In this document: piece by piece, positions 8,352 to 17,430 of the stretch
How positions within the stretch are numbered: position 1 is the first letter of the stretch
Layout: the number at the start of each line of letters is the position of its first letter
Source of the DNA: Alphaproteobacteria bacterium
GTDB taxonomy: Bacteria; Pseudomonadota; Alphaproteobacteria; Rhizobiales; Hyphomicrobiaceae
Length of the DNA: 37,821 bases
Assembly: GCA_022600345.1 (NCBI GenBank)
Contig: JAHZKP010000045.1
Span: 1-37,821, forward strand
Reading direction: 5' to 3'
The notes under the pieces: generated by a model
The model's input: the letters and a program-made list of their open reading frames with translations, nothing else
Databases searched by the model: none
What the model was told of the DNA's origin: nothing
Position numbers and translations under genes: made by a program

Positions 8352-9290
8352 TCAGATCTGTGCCTTCAATCGGGCGACAAATTCTGCTCCGGCTTTTTCA
8401 AGCAGCTCATTCGCCAGGCCTTCTCCAAGGCTGATGGCGCTCGCCGCAGGCCCCGATATTTCGCCACTGAAACTCTCTGCACCATCAGGCGATAAAACTT
8501 CGCCGCGTATGCTCAACTCGCCAATTCGAAGTTCGGCAAGTCCGCCAATGGGTGTCCGGCAGGAACCTTCAAGCGTGCGCAAAAACGCCCGCTCCGCAGT
8601 CACGCATAATGCGGTGGCTTCATCGTTGAGAGGGGCAAGCAGGTCGGCGATAGCTTCATCGCCATCGCGGATCTCCAGCCCGACAGCACCTTGCGCCACC
8701 GCCGGCAACATAGACTGCGTCTCAACCGGTGCCGTCACACGGTCGGCCAGACCGAGCCTGTTCAAGCCCGCACATGCAAGGAAGGTCGCATCCGCAACGC
8801 CATCGCTGAGTTTTTGCAGCCGTGTCTGCACATTGCCGCGGAACCCCACGACCTCAACGTCCGGCCGCCGGTTCTTAACCTGGGCTGCCCTTCTCAAGCT
8901 CGACGTCCCCACCTTGGCGCCCTCGGGCAAATCCGACAAAGACGCATACTTCAGCGAGAGAAAGGCATCGCGCACGTCTTCGCGCGGCAGGATCGAGGAA
9001 AGCTTCAGCCCCGGCGGTAGCTCGGTCGCAACATCCTTCATCGAGTGCACCGCCAGATCGATTTCTTCCGCCAGCAGCGCTTCTTCGATCTCCTTGGTAA
9101 ACAGCCCTTTGCCGCCGACTTCCGAAAGCGGCCGGTCCTGGATTTTATCTCCGGAAGTCTTGATCACCACAATCTCGAAAGCGCTTTTCGGCCGCCCGTG
9201 CGCCTTCATAAGCAGACCACGTACCTCGTGGGCCTGAGCCAGCGCCAAAGGCGAGCCTCGGGTGCCGATCTTGACGGCGGGTTCTTGCAC
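8352..9290 (-). CDS. hemC: Porphobilinogen deaminase (hydroxymethylbilane synthase)
   Basis: This 312-residue protein has all the hallmarks: KIGTRGSPLALAQA (7-20), GGKGLFTKEIE (59-69), DLAVHSMKD (78-86), GTSSLRR (128-134), FRGNVQTRL (150-158) and EGSCRTPIGG, with Cys244 as the dipyrromethane-cofactor attachment residue. It condenses four porphobilinogen molecules into hydroxymethylbilane. The start is a GTG (MQEP). It heads the heme operon and is divergent from tsaD across about 140 nt, the arrangement common in alphaproteobacteria. No residue appears to be missing. Confidence 0.98.
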   Translation of the reverse strand: MQEPAVKIGTRGSPLALAQAHEVRGLLMKAHGRPKSAFEIVVIKTSGDKIQDRPLSEVGGKGLFTKEIEEALLAEEIDLAVHSMKDVATELPPGLKLSSILPREDVRDAFLSLKYASLSDLPEGAKVGTSSLRRAAQVKNRRPDVEVVGFRGNVQTRLQKLSDGVADATFLACAGLNRLGLADRVTAPVETQSMLPAVAQGAVGLEIRDGDEAIADLLAPLNDEATALCVTAERAFLRTLEGSCRTPIGGLAELRIGELSIRGEVLSPDGAESFSGEISGPAASAISLGEGLANELLEKAGAEFVARLKAQI

Positions 9291-9429
9291 GCTGTGTTCC
9301 TCGGGTGTAGGGCGGGAGCATCATGTCCCACTGCCAACAATTGACTGGCCGCCATTAATGCCGCTCCGGCGTTGTGAAGGCAAATCCGATTAGATCCATG
9401 CAGTAAAATGTCCATGAGGACGCCAGATC

Positions 9430-10524
9430 TTGCAGACCGAGCCGAAAAACAATGACACCCTGGTTCTGGGAATAGAAACCAGTTGCGACGAAACCGCAGC
9501 CGCCGTTGTCGCTCGCGATCCTGACGGCGAAGCGCGCCTGCTTTCGTCGGTCGTGCGCGCGCAATGGGAGCACCACAAGGACTTCGGCGGCGTCGTCCCG
9601 GAGATTGCCGCCCGCGCCCACGCCGAGTGCCTCGATGAGATCATCCGCATGGCCGTGAAGGAAGCCGGCGTCTCTTTGGCCGAAGTCGACGCCATTGCCG
9701 CCGCCGCCGGCCCCGGTCTTATCGGCGGCCTGATCGTCGGCCTCGTCTCCGCCAAAGCGATAGCGCTTGCCTTGAACAAGCCGCTTATTGCCGTCAACCA
9801 CTTGGAAGCCCATGCCCTGACGGTCGGCCTCACCGACGGGTTGCGCCCACCTTACCTGTTGCTGCTGGTCTCGGGCGGTCACACGCAGATCCTCCTCGTC
9901 CGCGATGTCGCCGACTATACCCGCATCGCCACCACCATCGATGATGCGCTGGGCGAAGCCTTCGACAAGACCGCCAAGCTTCTGGGTCTGCCCCAGCCGG
10001 GGGGACCGTCGGTGGAGGAATTTGCTGCAACTGGCGATGCCAGCCGTTTCCAATTGCCCCGCCCGATGAAGGGTCGCGCTGAGCCGCACTTCTCATTCGC
10101 CGGTCTGAAAACGGCCGTCCGCCACCGCGCCCGGGAGGCAGCGCCATTAAGTGATAAAGACGTTGCCGACCTTTGCGCCGGGTTCCAGCAGGCGGTAATG
10201 GAATCGGTTCTTGACCGATGCCAGCACGCCATCGCCCTTGCCCGTGAAGAACTGGGTGACGACCTGCACCACTTCGTTGCAGCCGGTGGCGTTGCAGCCA
10301 ACCACGTCCTGCGCGGCGGCCTGACCTCGCTCGCCGAACACAACGGTCTCACCTTTCACGCTCCGCCGATCGCCTTGTGCGGTGACAACGCAGCCATGAT
10401 TGCCTGGGCGGGAGCCGAACGCCACAGCCGTGGCCTCATAGACGACCTTGATGCACCCGCACGGCCCCGCTGGCCGCTCGATGCCCAGGCCCCAAAGGTT
10501 CGTGGCGCTGGTGTGAAGGCGTAA
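9430..10524 (+). CDS. tsaD: tRNA N6-adenosine threonylcarbamoyltransferase TsaD
   Basis: The 364-residue protein has [15 protein letters not shown] (13-27), the metal-binding HLEAH (His124, His128), VSGGHTQI (about 147-154), and [12 protein letters not shown] near the C-terminus. TsaD transfers the threonylcarbamoyl group to A37 of ANN-decoding tRNAs together with TsaB and TsaE, which are not in the window. The start is TTG 9430: an in-frame stop at 9415 leaves no ATG or GTG in between. It is divergent from hemC and is followed by gpsA, the usual alphaproteobacterial neighbour. Length is normal. Confidence 0.98.
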   Translation: MQTEPKNNDTLVLGIETSCDETAAAVVARDPDGEARLLSSVVRAQWEHHKDFGGVVPEIAARAHAECLDEIIRMAVKEAGVSLAEVDAIAAAAGPGLIGGLIVGLVSAKAIALALNKPLIAVNHLEAHALTVGLTDGLRPPYLLLLVSGGHTQILLVRDVADYTRIATTIDDALGEAFDKTAKLLGLPQPGGPSVEEFAATGDASRFQLPRPMKGRAEPHFSFAGLKTAVRHRAREAAPLSDKDVADLCAGFQQAVMESVLDRCQHAIALAREELGDDLHHFVAAGGVAANHVLRGGLTSLAEHNGLTFHAPPIALCGDNAAMIAWAGAERHSRGLIDDLDAPARPRWPLDAQAPKVRGAGVKA

Positions 10525-10570
10525 GCGCCTGCTACCTGATCATTGCAAGATCATCCCCATCCTTTTGCGT

Positions 10571-10602
10571 CCCCGGAAAATGCGACAAGTATTTATCCGG
10601 GG
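10571..10602. repeat. Hairpin downstream of tsaD
   Basis: CCCCGGA at 10571-10577 pairs with TCCGGGG at 10596-10602. The AT-rich loop can extend the stem with AAAT/ATTT. It starts 46 nt after the tsaD stop and has no clear T-run, so it may be a mRNA 3'-end stabiliser or one of the GC-rich hairpin repeats common between alphaproteobacterial genes. Confidence 0.5.
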
Positions 10603-10650
10603 TCTTCCCAAAGGCAAATAAGTCGATTAGCTGCCGTGCCGCGGCAAGAT

Positions 10651-10689
10651 CCCGGATAGCTCACTTGCTGCGCTGCATGAGCTTCCGGG
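10651..10689. repeat. Intergenic hairpin repeat with alternative pairing
   Basis: CCCGGA-t-AGCTCA (10651-10663) pairs with TGAGCT-TCCGGG (10678-10689), a 12-bp stem with one bulge and a 14-nt loop. A second pairing, CTGCAT with ATGCAG just downstream, is mutually exclusive with it. The element occupies the 310-nt gap between tsaD and gpsA together with the hairpin at 10571. No other gene is visible in that gap. Confidence 0.55.
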
Positions 10690-10834
10690 AATGCAGTGAG
10701 TTTGGGTCAGTCTAAGTCAGTCGTTCGAAAGCCTGCTAGATCGACTTATCAGCAGACAATCCACGCGGCCCCCGTTGATCGCATTGCGAGCATCGTTAGT
10801 GTGGTCTGGGAACACTTGGGAGAAAAGGCATCCA

Positions 10835-11845
10835 ATGACTATCGCAGCCGGCAAAATTGGTAGCATCGGGGTGATCGGCGGCGGCGCCTGGGGAACGGCA
10901 TTGGCCCAGACCATGGCGCTTGCCGGGCGCGATGTTCGGTTGTGGGCCTTTGAGCCCGATACCGTCCGCGAGATCAACGATTACCATATCAACCGGGTAT
11001 TCCTTCCCGGCGTCGAAATTGACAGAAAAGTCCGCGCCACGGCCAAGCTGGACGAAGCCGCAGCTTGCGATGTCGTGCTCCTTGTTCCGCCCGCCCAGCA
11101 CCTGCGCCGCATCGCAACGGAATTGGCCGGCCACCTGCCCGATGGCCGCCCCGTCGTCGTTTGCGCCAAGGGCATCGAGCAGGCAACCGGCAAATTGATG
11201 GGCGAAGTGGTCAGCGAAGTCCTGCCGAATGCCACAAAGGCGGTTCTGTCCGGCCCCAGTTTCGCAGCCGACGTGGCACGCGGCCTGCCCGCTGCCGTAA
11301 CGCTGGCCTGCGAGGACGAACAAGACGCCCGCACTCTTGCCGAAGGGCTGGGCTATCGAAATTTCCGCATCTATTCCTCCACCGATACGACCGGGGTTGA
11401 GCTGGGCGGCGCGGTCAAGAATGTACTCGCCATCGCAGCGGGAATTGTCGATGGCCGCGAGCTGGGGGCCAGCGCTCATGCAGCGCTCGTGGCGCGCGGT
11501 TTTTCCGAATTGCGCCGCTTGGGCGAAGCGCTCGATGCCAGCCCCGAGACGTTGATGGGCCTGTCGGGCCTGGGCGATCTGATCCTCACCTGCTCCAGTC
11601 CTCAGTCGCGCAACATGTCGCTTGGCCGCGCACTGGGCCAGGGCCGCACGATCAGGCAAGTGCTGGGAGAACGTCGTGCCGTCACTGAAGGCGTGTTCAC
11701 CTCTGAGGCCGTTGCGCGAATTGCGGAAGAAAAGGAAATCGACTTGCCGATCTGCGCCGCCGTTCATGCCATCGTCAAGGATCGCGTGTCGGTCGAAGAT
11801 GCGATCGAAGGATTATTGTCGCGTCCCCAGCGCGCCGAAAGCTGA
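10835..11845 (+). CDS. gpsA: NAD(P)-dependent glycerol-3-phosphate dehydrogenase
   Basis: From ATG 10835 the protein has 336 residues, normal for GpsA. The start is supported by an AAAAGG/GGGAGA region just upstream; an in-frame TTG 60 nt earlier adds residues without similarity to the family. The Rossmann motif IGVIGGGAWGTALAQ is at about 11-25, followed by CAKGIEQATGKLM, SGPSFAADVARGLP and VELGGAVKNVLAIAAGIVDG, which carries the catalytic Lys. It reduces dihydroxyacetone phosphate to sn-glycerol 3-phosphate for phospholipid synthesis in the cytoplasm. The gene follows tsaD and precedes the EVE-domain gene by 24 nt, so the two may be cotranscribed. Confidence 0.97.
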   Translation: MTIAAGKIGSIGVIGGGAWGTALAQTMALAGRDVRLWAFEPDTVREINDYHINRVFLPGVEIDRKVRATAKLDEAAACDVVLLVPPAQHLRRIATELAGHLPDGRPVVVCAKGIEQATGKLMGEVVSEVLPNATKAVLSGPSFAADVARGLPAAVTLACEDEQDARTLAEGLGYRNFRIYSSTDTTGVELGGAVKNVLAIAAGIVDGRELGASAHAALVARGFSELRRLGEALDASPETLMGLSGLGDLILTCSSPQSRNMSLGRALGQGRTIRQVLGERRAVTEGVFTSEAVARIAEEKEIDLPICAAVHAIVKDRVSVEDAIEGLLSRPQRAES

Positions 11846-11869
11846 AAAGTAGATCAGAGCAAATTGCAA

Positions 11870-12538
11870 ATGACCAATACCCCAACCAAGTCCAAAACAA
11901 AGGCTCCGAAAAAGAAAGCGCCGGCTAGGAAAAGCCCGGCGAAAAAGTCGGCAGCGGCAAAGAAGCCGGCCAGTAAGAAATCTTCGGCCAGAAAACCAGT
12001 GGCCAAGAAGGTTCCTGCAAAAAAGAAACCGGCTGCCAAGAAAGCTGCGGCCAAAAAGCCGGCAGCTAGAAAAAAGGCCCCTGCCGCTCCGGTAACATTC
12101 GAGCGCCCGGCCTATTGGTTGTTCAAATCAGAGCCCGACGTGTTTTCCTTCGACGATCTGAAGAAGAAGGGCAGGAAAGGCGAAGAATGGGACGGCGTCC
12201 GCAACTATCTGGCGCGGAACAATATGCGCGCGATGGAGATCGGCGAGCTTGGCTTCTTTTATCACTCCAACATCGGCCTGGAGGTCGTCGGCATCTGCGA
12301 GGTCTGCAAGCTCGCCCATCCCGATTCCACCACCGACGACGAACGCTGGGAATGCGTTGATGTCCGCTACGTTTGCGAACTGCCAAAGCCCGTCAAACTC
12401 GTCGACGTAAAAGCCAACCCCACGTTGGAAAAGATGTCGCTCGTCACATCAATGCGCTTGTCGGTCCAGCCAGTCCTCGCCGACGAATGGGCCGAAGTTT
12501 GCCGCATGGGCGGGCTCGATCCCAAGAAGATCCGCTGA
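11870..12538 (+). CDS. EVE-domain protein with histone-H1-like Lys/Ala/Pro N-terminal tail
   Basis: The protein has 222 residues from ATG 11870. Residues 1 to about 75 consist almost only of Lys, Ala, Pro, Ser and Arg in AKKPA/AKKSA repeats, like the C-terminal tail of histone H1 and the bacterial H1-like proteins. Residues 80-222 are an EVE domain: YWLFKSEPDVFSFDDL at 82-97, EEWDGVRNYLARNNMR, GFFYHSNIG, and a LEKMSLV-type C-terminal segment. EVE domains resemble PUA/YTH folds and are thought to bind modified bases in DNA or RNA. The tail would add non-specific nucleic-acid binding. The gene ends in TGATG, overlapping the next start. Its function in bacteria is not established. An EVE gene near gpsA/tsaD is common; the long H1-like tail is not a regular part of the fold. 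Confidence 0.88.
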   Translation: MTNTPTKSKTKAPKKKAPARKSPAKKSAAAKKPASKKSSARKPVAKKVPAKKKPAAKKAAAKKPAARKKAPAAPVTFERPAYWLFKSEPDVFSFDDLKKKGRKGEEWDGVRNYLARNNMRAMEIGELGFFYHSNIGLEVVGICEVCKLAHPDSTTDDERWECVDVRYVCELPKPVKLVDVKANPTLEKMSLVTSMRLSVQPVLADEWAEVCRMGGLDPKKIR

Positions 12539-12683
12539 TGACAAACACGCCCAACATAGAGCCCGCCCACAAGCCGCGACCGCGGCTCGGTGCGAGCGCC
12601 GCCCGCGCGGAGGCCCGAGCTATGCTCGGATCAGCCGTGAGCGAAACAGCGCCTGGGCTCGATCCCAAGAAGATCCGCTGATG
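12512..12683 (+). repeat. 29-bp perfect direct repeats flanking a hairpin-rich 114-bp insert
   Basis: The 29 bases at 12512-12540, which encode the GLDPKKIR end, stop codon and overlapping ATG of the EVE gene, recur exactly at 12655-12683, where they form the end of a 47-codon ORF and the start of the methyltransferase. The 114 bases between contain three consecutive perfect hairpins: AGCCGCG/CGCGGCT (12572-12587), GCTCG/CGAGC (12585-12597, sharing bases with the first) and CCGAGC/GCTCGG (12615-12629). Removing one repeat plus the insert would join the EVE gene directly to the methyltransferase by TGATG. Confidence 0.85.
12538..12681 (+). CDS. 47-residue ORF created between the 29-bp repeats
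   Basis: ATG 12538 overlaps the EVE stop (TGATG), and the ORF's own stop overlaps the next start in the same way, so it could be translated by coupling. The peptide begins MTNTPNIEP, close to the EVE start MTNTPTKSK, and ends PGLDPKKIR, identical to the EVE end. The middle is Ala/Arg-rich (LGASAARAEARAMLGSAV). The matching 5' codons differ at synonymous positions while the 3' end is identical in DNA, so a simple recent copy does not explain it. It may be a real micropeptide, a decayed EVE remnant or only the readable part of a repeat insertion. Confidence 0.4.
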   Translation: MTNTPNIEPAHKPRPRLGASAARAEARAMLGSAVSETAPGLDPKKIR

Positions 12684-13370
12684 CAAGATGGACCCAGCGA
12701 AGTCGCGCCACCGCCCCACGACAAGGAAGCGCTTTCCGCATTCATCCGCGCTAACACCAAGTTGATGCGCCCCGAACTGGTCCGCGAGCTTCAGCTCCAT
12801 CTCGCAGAAAAGTCGCTTCCAATCTGGGAGAAGTCGGAGGAAGAATTGGGCCGGATGAACCTGCCCCCGCCATTCTGGGCCTTCGCCTGGGCCGGCGGTC
12901 AGGCGCTAGCCCGCTACCTGCTGGACACACCCTCAATCGTGGAGGGAAAGCGCGTTCTCGATCTGGGATCGGGTTGCGGCATCGTTGCCATCGCGGCAAT
13001 GAAATCGGGCGCCGCCCACGCGCTTGCAGCAGACGTTGATCCGTTCGCCGGAGTGGCAGCCAAACTCAATTCGCGGCTCAACGTCGTTCGCATCGAGGCC
13101 ACCGACGACGACCGGCTCGACACGACGCCCGATGACCGTGATGTCCTCCTCGTCGGCGACCTGTTTTATGAGCGCGAATTATCAGCCCGAGTGGTTTCTT
13201 TCATGGAGCGCATGGCGGCTGCCGGCGTACCCGTTTACGTCGGCGATCCGCGCCGCTCGTATTTTCCGATCGACCGGTTCGAAAAAGTCATCAGCTACGA
13301 TGTCGTCACCTCCGGTGAATTGGAAGACACCGAATTGAAACGGACAGCGGTCTGGCGGTTGAAAGCGTGA
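12681..13370 (+). CDS. Class I SAM-dependent methyltransferase, ETFbeta-lysine/nicotinamide N-methyltransferase-like
   Basis: The 229-residue protein starts at an ATG overlapping the previous stop. The SAM-binding motif I VLDLGSGCGIVAIAA is at 92-106, motif II-like ALAADVDPF follows at about 114-122, and LVGDLFYERELS at about 156-167 occupies the place of the substrate-linked motif (DxFY). The upstream FIRANTKLMRPELV and PPPFWAFAWAGGQALARYL segments match the COG3897 group, which includes ETF-beta lysine methyltransferases and is often called nicotinamide N-methyase-like. The likely substrate is a protein lysine, but that is inference. It sits last in the tsaD-gpsA-EVE row. Confidence 0.85.
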   Translation: MQDGPSEVAPPPHDKEALSAFIRANTKLMRPELVRELQLHLAEKSLPIWEKSEEELGRMNLPPPFWAFAWAGGQALARYLLDTPSIVEGKRVLDLGSGCGIVAIAAMKSGAAHALAADVDPFAGVAAKLNSRLNVVRIEATDDDRLDTTPDDRDVLLVGDLFYERELSARVVSFMERMAAAGVPVYVGDPRRSYFPIDRFEKVISYDVVTSGELEDTELKRTAVWRLKA

Positions 13371-13441
13371 GGCACCGGGCTTGTTGGGTCGGGCCACCCG
13401 CATCGTCGTTGCCTTGAGCTTCAAATATTGCAGCGGTCAAC

Positions 13442-13453
13442 TAGCAGGCTGTT
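13442..13453. repeat. TAGCAGGCTGTT motif, possible IS-end remnant
   Basis: The 12-mer TAGCAGGCTGTT followed by AAAAG lies in the 236-nt gap after the methyltransferase. The same 12-mer, followed by GAAG, occurs at 37682. This string resembles the terminal bases of several IS families in proteobacteria, but no transposase is visible near either copy. It is weak evidence on its own. Confidence 0.3.
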
Positions 13454-13606
13454 AAAAGTTGTTTCCGTCTGAATCCCAGAGAGGTGCGGTTAGAATGAGA
13501 TGCGCAGCATCGGCCGGCATGCGTTCCAATGGGGTCGAATCCCAACTGCCGATCGCAAGCGGGGTGAGGATGAAATCTATGGCTGTGATCTGACCGGAGG
13601 AATAAA

Positions 13607-13981
13607 TTGGGAACGGCTTTCGTAGCGCTTTACGTAGCTGAGTGGGCGGACTCTGAGGACCAGGAGTTGGATGATGCTACGCTGGAAATAGGCCGGATCG
13701 TCTTTCGGTCCGTTGTCGAGGTTATGGAGCGCGAAAGGCCTCGCGACCAAAAGTGGAAAGGGGAGCTCGATGCGTCCTATGGTATAAAGTATTTGTATGT
13801 AGGCGGGGCCCACCCAGACTCGGGATTTGATCTTGGGCCAGCATTTTTAAGAGCAGTTCGCTACCTCAGGGAGCATGGTCCACCCGAATACTATCCGGAA
13901 AAGGATATGGATTTATTATATCGGCAGTTGGACGAGCTTGAAGAAACCTATTTGGAGCTCAGACCGCAAAGGGACGTATGA
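13607..13981 (+). CDS. Hypothetical acidic protein, orphan gene
   Basis: The 124-residue protein starts at TTG 13607, six bases after a perfect GGAGG (13596-13600), which is the main support for the gene being real. It is rich in Glu, Asp and Tyr (EWADSEDQELDDATLEIG, PEYYPEKDMDLLYRQLDE), with no signal peptide, membrane segment or motif I can name. Its AT-richer codons (TTTTTAAGAGCA, GATTTATTATAT) contrast with the GC-rich neighbours and suggest recent transfer. It stands alone between a methyltransferase and the Calvin-cycle terminator. It could be an immunity or small cargo protein, but nothing in the sequence shows it. Confidence 0.6.
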   Translation: MGTAFVALYVAEWADSEDQELDDATLEIGRIVFRSVVEVMERERPRDQKWKGELDASYGIKYLYVGGAHPDSGFDLGPAFLRAVRYLREHGPPEYYPEKDMDLLYRQLDELEETYLELRPQRDV

Positions 13982-14113
13982 TCGCGTTCTTTCCAGTATC
14001 TCCAGAATCTCAAGTAGACCTAATTGGAAAAAAAGCTGAGCAGGAGCATGGGTGGCCTGAGCCCCCCAACACCACTTCAACCGCCATCCTCCAAGCCCGA
14101 TTCATGCCCCCAA

Positions 14114-14150
14114 CAAAAAAACCGGAGCCCCCATCTCTGAGAGCTCCGGT
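14114..14150 (-). terminator. Rho-independent terminator of the fbp-prk-tkt-fba operon
   Basis: On the minus strand ACCGGAGC (14150-14143) pairs with GCTCCGGT (14128-14121) around a 14-nt loop and is followed by a run of seven T residues. It begins 46 nt after the fba stop, a textbook intrinsic terminator closing the operon. Confidence 0.92.
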
Positions 14151-14195
14151 TCAGATTCTCTGCAACGGCGGCGCGGGCCGGTGGTGCGATTCCGC

Positions 14196-15260
14196 CTAAG
14201 CCGTCTTCGGATCAAGCTCACCGGTCGAGTAGCGCTTGGCCATATCGCTTTGCTGGATGACTTTGATCTTGGAAGCATTGCCAGCCGTGCCGAAGGCTTC
14301 GAGACGTTCTTTGCAGACACTCATCATCGCTTCGCGCGCGGGCTTGAGATATTTGCGCGGATCGAATTCGGACTTGTTCGTTTCAAACATCTTACGGATC
14401 GTGGCTGTTGCCGCCAGACGCAGGTCGGTGTCGATGTTGACCTTGCGCACACCAAACTTGATGCCGCGCACGATCTCTTCGACCGGCACGCCATAGGTCT
14501 CTTTCATCTGCCCGCCGTACTGGTTGAAGACTTCCTGCCACTCTTCGGGAACCGAGGATGAACCGTGCATCACGATGTGCGTGTTCGGGCATAGTTTGTG
14601 GATCTTCTCGATCACGTCCATCGCCAGTACTTCGCCGGTCGGTTTGCGCGTGAACTTGTAGGCGCCGTGCGAGGTGCCAATCGCAACCGCCAACGCATCG
14701 ACCTTGGTTTCGTTGACGAACTGGCGGGCTTCTTCCGGGTCGGTCAGGAGTTGCGATTTATCCAGCTTGCCCTCGAAGCCGTGACCGTCTTCAGCTTCGC
14801 CTTCGCCTGTTTCCAACGAGCCCAGGCAGCCCAGTTCGCCCTCGACGGACGCCCCCACCATGTGCGCCAATTCGGAAACCTGCTTGGTCACGCCGACGTT
14901 GTAGTCGTAGTCGGCCGGCGTTTTGGCGTCTTCCTTAAGCGAGCCATCCATCATTACCGAGGTAAAGCCGTTGCGGATCGCCGACAGGCAGGTGGCGACA
15001 TTATTGCCGTGGTCCTGGTGAATGCACAGCGGGATATCGGGATAGATCTGCTCCAGCGCTTCCATCATCTTGGCCAGCATGATGTCGTTGGCATAAGCGC
15101 GCGCCCCGCGCGAAGCCTGGATGATAACCGGCGACTCGGTTGCCTGCGCAGCCTCCATGATCGCCAGCCCCTGCTCCATGTTGTTGATGTTGAATGCCGG
15201 CACGCCATAGTCGTTCTCGGCTGCGTGGTCCAAGAGCTGTCGAAGTGTGATCCTTGCCAT
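14196..15260 (-). CDS. fba: Fructose-bisphosphate aldolase, class II
   Basis: The 354-residue protein is a zinc-dependent class II aldolase of the Calvin-cycle (CbbA) subtype. It has [12 protein letters not shown] at 19-30, HQDHGNN with catalytic Asp83 and zinc His84, [17 protein letters not shown] at about 139-155, [10 protein letters not shown], and HGSSSVP with the following [16 protein letters not shown]. It cleaves or forms fructose 1,6-bisphosphate and, in the Calvin cycle, also sedoheptulose 1,7-bisphosphate. An AGGAGGG site precedes ATG 15260. It is the last gene of the operon, 100 nt after tkt and before a strong terminator. The cbbFPTA order is known from purple bacteria, where RuBisCO genes follow; here none does. 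Confidence 0.96.
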   Translation of the reverse strand: MARITLRQLLDHAAENDYGVPAFNINNMEQGLAIMEAAQATESPVIIQASRGARAYANDIMLAKMMEALEQIYPDIPLCIHQDHGNNVATCLSAIRNGFTSVMMDGSLKEDAKTPADYDYNVGVTKQVSELAHMVGASVEGELGCLGSLETGEGEAEDGHGFEGKLDKSQLLTDPEEARQFVNETKVDALAVAIGTSHGAYKFTRKPTGEVLAMDVIEKIHKLCPNTHIVMHGSSSVPEEWQEVFNQYGGQMKETYGVPVEEIVRGIKFGVRKVNIDTDLRLAATATIRKMFETNKSEFDPRKYLKPAREAMMSVCKERLEAFGTAGNASKIKVIQQSDMAKRYSTGELDPKTA

Positions 15261-15360
15261 GGCCTCAGGCCCTCCTGTTTCGCGTTATGTAAATGCGTTC
15301 ATTTGTTGATCAATCGAATTCATCGGCAGTTCTGCCCGATATTCAAACCGCACCGTGTAT

Positions 15361-17367
15361 TCAGGCGCGCCCTAAAACCTCACGCGCTGCGTGCACAGCA
15401 GCCTTGGCCGTGATGCCGAAATGCTCGTAAAGGTCGCCCGCAGGTGCCGATGCGCCAAAGCTTGACATGCCCACGAACCGGCCGTTTACGCCCAGCCATT
15501 TCTCCCAGCCGAATCCGGCCGCCGCCTCAACGGCAATGCGCGGCGCCGTGCCCAGCACGGCATCGCAGTAGCTTTGGTCCTGGGCTTCAAACTTCTCCCA
15601 GCACGGCAGCGAGACGACCGCCGCACGAATGCCGTCGCTTGCCAGCGCCTCAGCCGCCTGAACCGCAATCTCCACTTCCGAGCCGGTGGCCAGTATAGTG
15701 ACGTCGCGCGTGCCCGAAGTATCGCGTAATACGTAGCCGCCGCGCGCCGACAGGTTTTCTTCCGTGTGCTCGGTTCGCAACGTCGGCAGGCCCTGCCGCG
15801 ACAGCGCCAGGACGGACGGGGCAAATGCATCCGACAGCGCCGCCTGCCAGCACTCGGCCGTCTCGACAGCATCGGCGGGGCGGTAGACGTTGAGGTTCGG
15901 CATCGCCCTCAGGCTTGCCAGATGTTCGACCGGCTGGTGGGTCGGCCCGTCTTCGCCAAGACCGATCGAATCATGCGTCATCACGTAGATGACCCGTTGC
16001 CCCATCAAACAAGACAACCGGATCGCCGGCCGCGCGTAATCGGTAAACACCAGGAACGTTCCGCCATACGGAATGAAGCCGCCGTGCAGCGCGATACCGT
16101 TCATCGCAGCAGCCATTCCGAACTCGCGCACGCCGTAGTGCAGGTAGTCGCCTGCATAGTTGTCGGCCGTGACCGGCACCATGGCCTTGGTGCGCGTATT
16201 GTTCGAACCGGTCAGGTCGGCTGACCCCCCGACCATGATCGGCACCGCCGCGTTGATCACTTCCAGCGCCATCTCAGACGATTTGCGCGTCGCGACCTTG
16301 GGCGCCTCTGCCGACAGTTTGGCCTTGTAGGCATTAATCGTATCGCCCAGATCCGCAGGGAGTGCGCCCGCGACCGCCGCTTCGAACTCGGCATGCTTTG
16401 GCGATGCATCAAGCCGGCTTTTCCAGGAAGCATGTTCGCTGGCACTGCGCTTGCCGGCCGTCCGCCAGGCGTTGAGGATGTCCTCAGGGATCTCAAAGGG
16501 AGCAGCAGACCATCCCAGCGCTTCACGCGTTAACGCGATCTCATCGTCGCCCAGCGGTGAACCGTGGGTTGCCGCCGTCCCCTGCTTGTTGGGCGAACCT
16601 TTGCCGATGATTGTCTTGCACGCGATCAGCGACGGCCGCTCATCGCCTTTGGCCGATGCGATCGCTGCGGCAATGGCTTCTGGGTCATGACCATCAATGC
16701 TCACCGTCTGCCAGCCTGAGGCAGCGAACCGCGCCAATTGGTCGGTCGATGTTGCAAGGTCGGTCGAGCCGTCGATTGAGATGGAGTTGTCGTCCCATAA
16801 TACGATTAAACGGCCAAGCTTCAGGTGTCCGGCCATATCGATGGCTTCATGGCTGATGCCTTCCATCAGACAACCGTCACCGGCAATGACGTAGGTGTGG
16901 TGGTCGACAAGATCGTCGCCGAAGCGCGCATTCATCATGCGTTCGCCAAGCGCCAGGCCAACAGATGTTGCAAGCCCCTGTCCCAACGGCCCCGTCGTCG
17001 TCTCAATGCCCGCCGCGTGCCCGAATTCGGGGTGTCCCGCAGTGCGGCTGCCCAATTGCCGGAAATCCTTGAGCTGATCGAGCGTCATGTCCTGGAAGCC
17101 GACCAGGTAGTGCAAGGCGTATTGCAGCATGGAGCCGTGACCGGCCGATAGCACGAACCGGTCGCGATCAGGCCAGTTGGGGACGCTTGGATCGATCTTC
17201 AAAAAGCGCGTGAACAACACAGTCGCCACGTCGGCCATACCCATTGGCATGCCCGGATGCCCCGAGTTGGCTTTCTGGACGCCGTCCATGGCAAGCGCGC
17301 GGATGGCGTTCGCCATGTCGGCATGGGACGCGCCCGGTGCGTCTGCAGTCGTTTCAGCGGCACACAT
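15361..17367 (-). CDS. tkt: Transketolase
   Basis: The 668-residue length is normal. Recognised segments are [21 protein letters not shown] near the N-terminus, [17 protein letters not shown], the thiamine-diphosphate motif [13 protein letters not shown]...LWDDN at about 150-181, and [18 protein letters not shown] at about 460-480. It moves two-carbon units between sugar phosphates (fructose-6-P, sedoheptulose-7-P, xylulose-5-P) in the Calvin and pentose-phosphate pathways. AAGGAGC lies nine bases before ATG 17367. It lies 63 nt after prk, so a CbbT role is likely. It may also serve the general pentose-phosphate pathway if it is the only copy. Confidence 0.97.
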   Translation of the reverse strand: MCAAETTADAPGASHADMANAIRALAMDGVQKANSGHPGMPMGMADVATVLFTRFLKIDPSVPNWPDRDRFVLSAGHGSMLQYALHYLVGFQDMTLDQLKDFRQLGSRTAGHPEFGHAAGIETTTGPLGQGLATSVGLALGERMMNARFGDDLVDHHTYVIAGDGCLMEGISHEAIDMAGHLKLGRLIVLWDDNSISIDGSTDLATSTDQLARFAASGWQTVSIDGHDPEAIAAAIASAKGDERPSLIACKTIIGKGSPNKQGTAATHGSPLGDDEIALTREALGWSAAPFEIPEDILNAWRTAGKRSASEHASWKSRLDASPKHAEFEAAVAGALPADLGDTINAYKAKLSAEAPKVATRKSSEMALEVINAAVPIMVGGSADLTGSNNTRTKAMVPVTADNYAGDYLHYGVREFGMAAAMNGIALHGGFIPYGGTFLVFTDYARPAIRLSCLMGQRVIYVMTHDSIGLGEDGPTHQPVEHLASLRAMPNLNVYRPADAVETAECWQAALSDAFAPSVLALSRQGLPTLRTEHTEENLSARGGYVLRDTSGTRDVTILATGSEVEIAVQAAEALASDGIRAAVVSLPCWEKFEAQDQSYCDAVLGTAPRIAVEAAAGFGWEKWLGVNGRFVGMSSFGASAPAGDLYEHFGITAKAAVHAAREVLGRA

Positions 17368-17430
17368 TCTTTGACAGCTCCTTGGATCGCTTAGCGGGTG
17401 GATCAGCCCTCATACGGGCGGGCCACATCA

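Noticed and set aside
13978-14199. 73-codon frame after the orphan gene
   Set aside because: It runs through the Calvin-operon terminator hairpin and has no ribosome site or similarity to known proteins.
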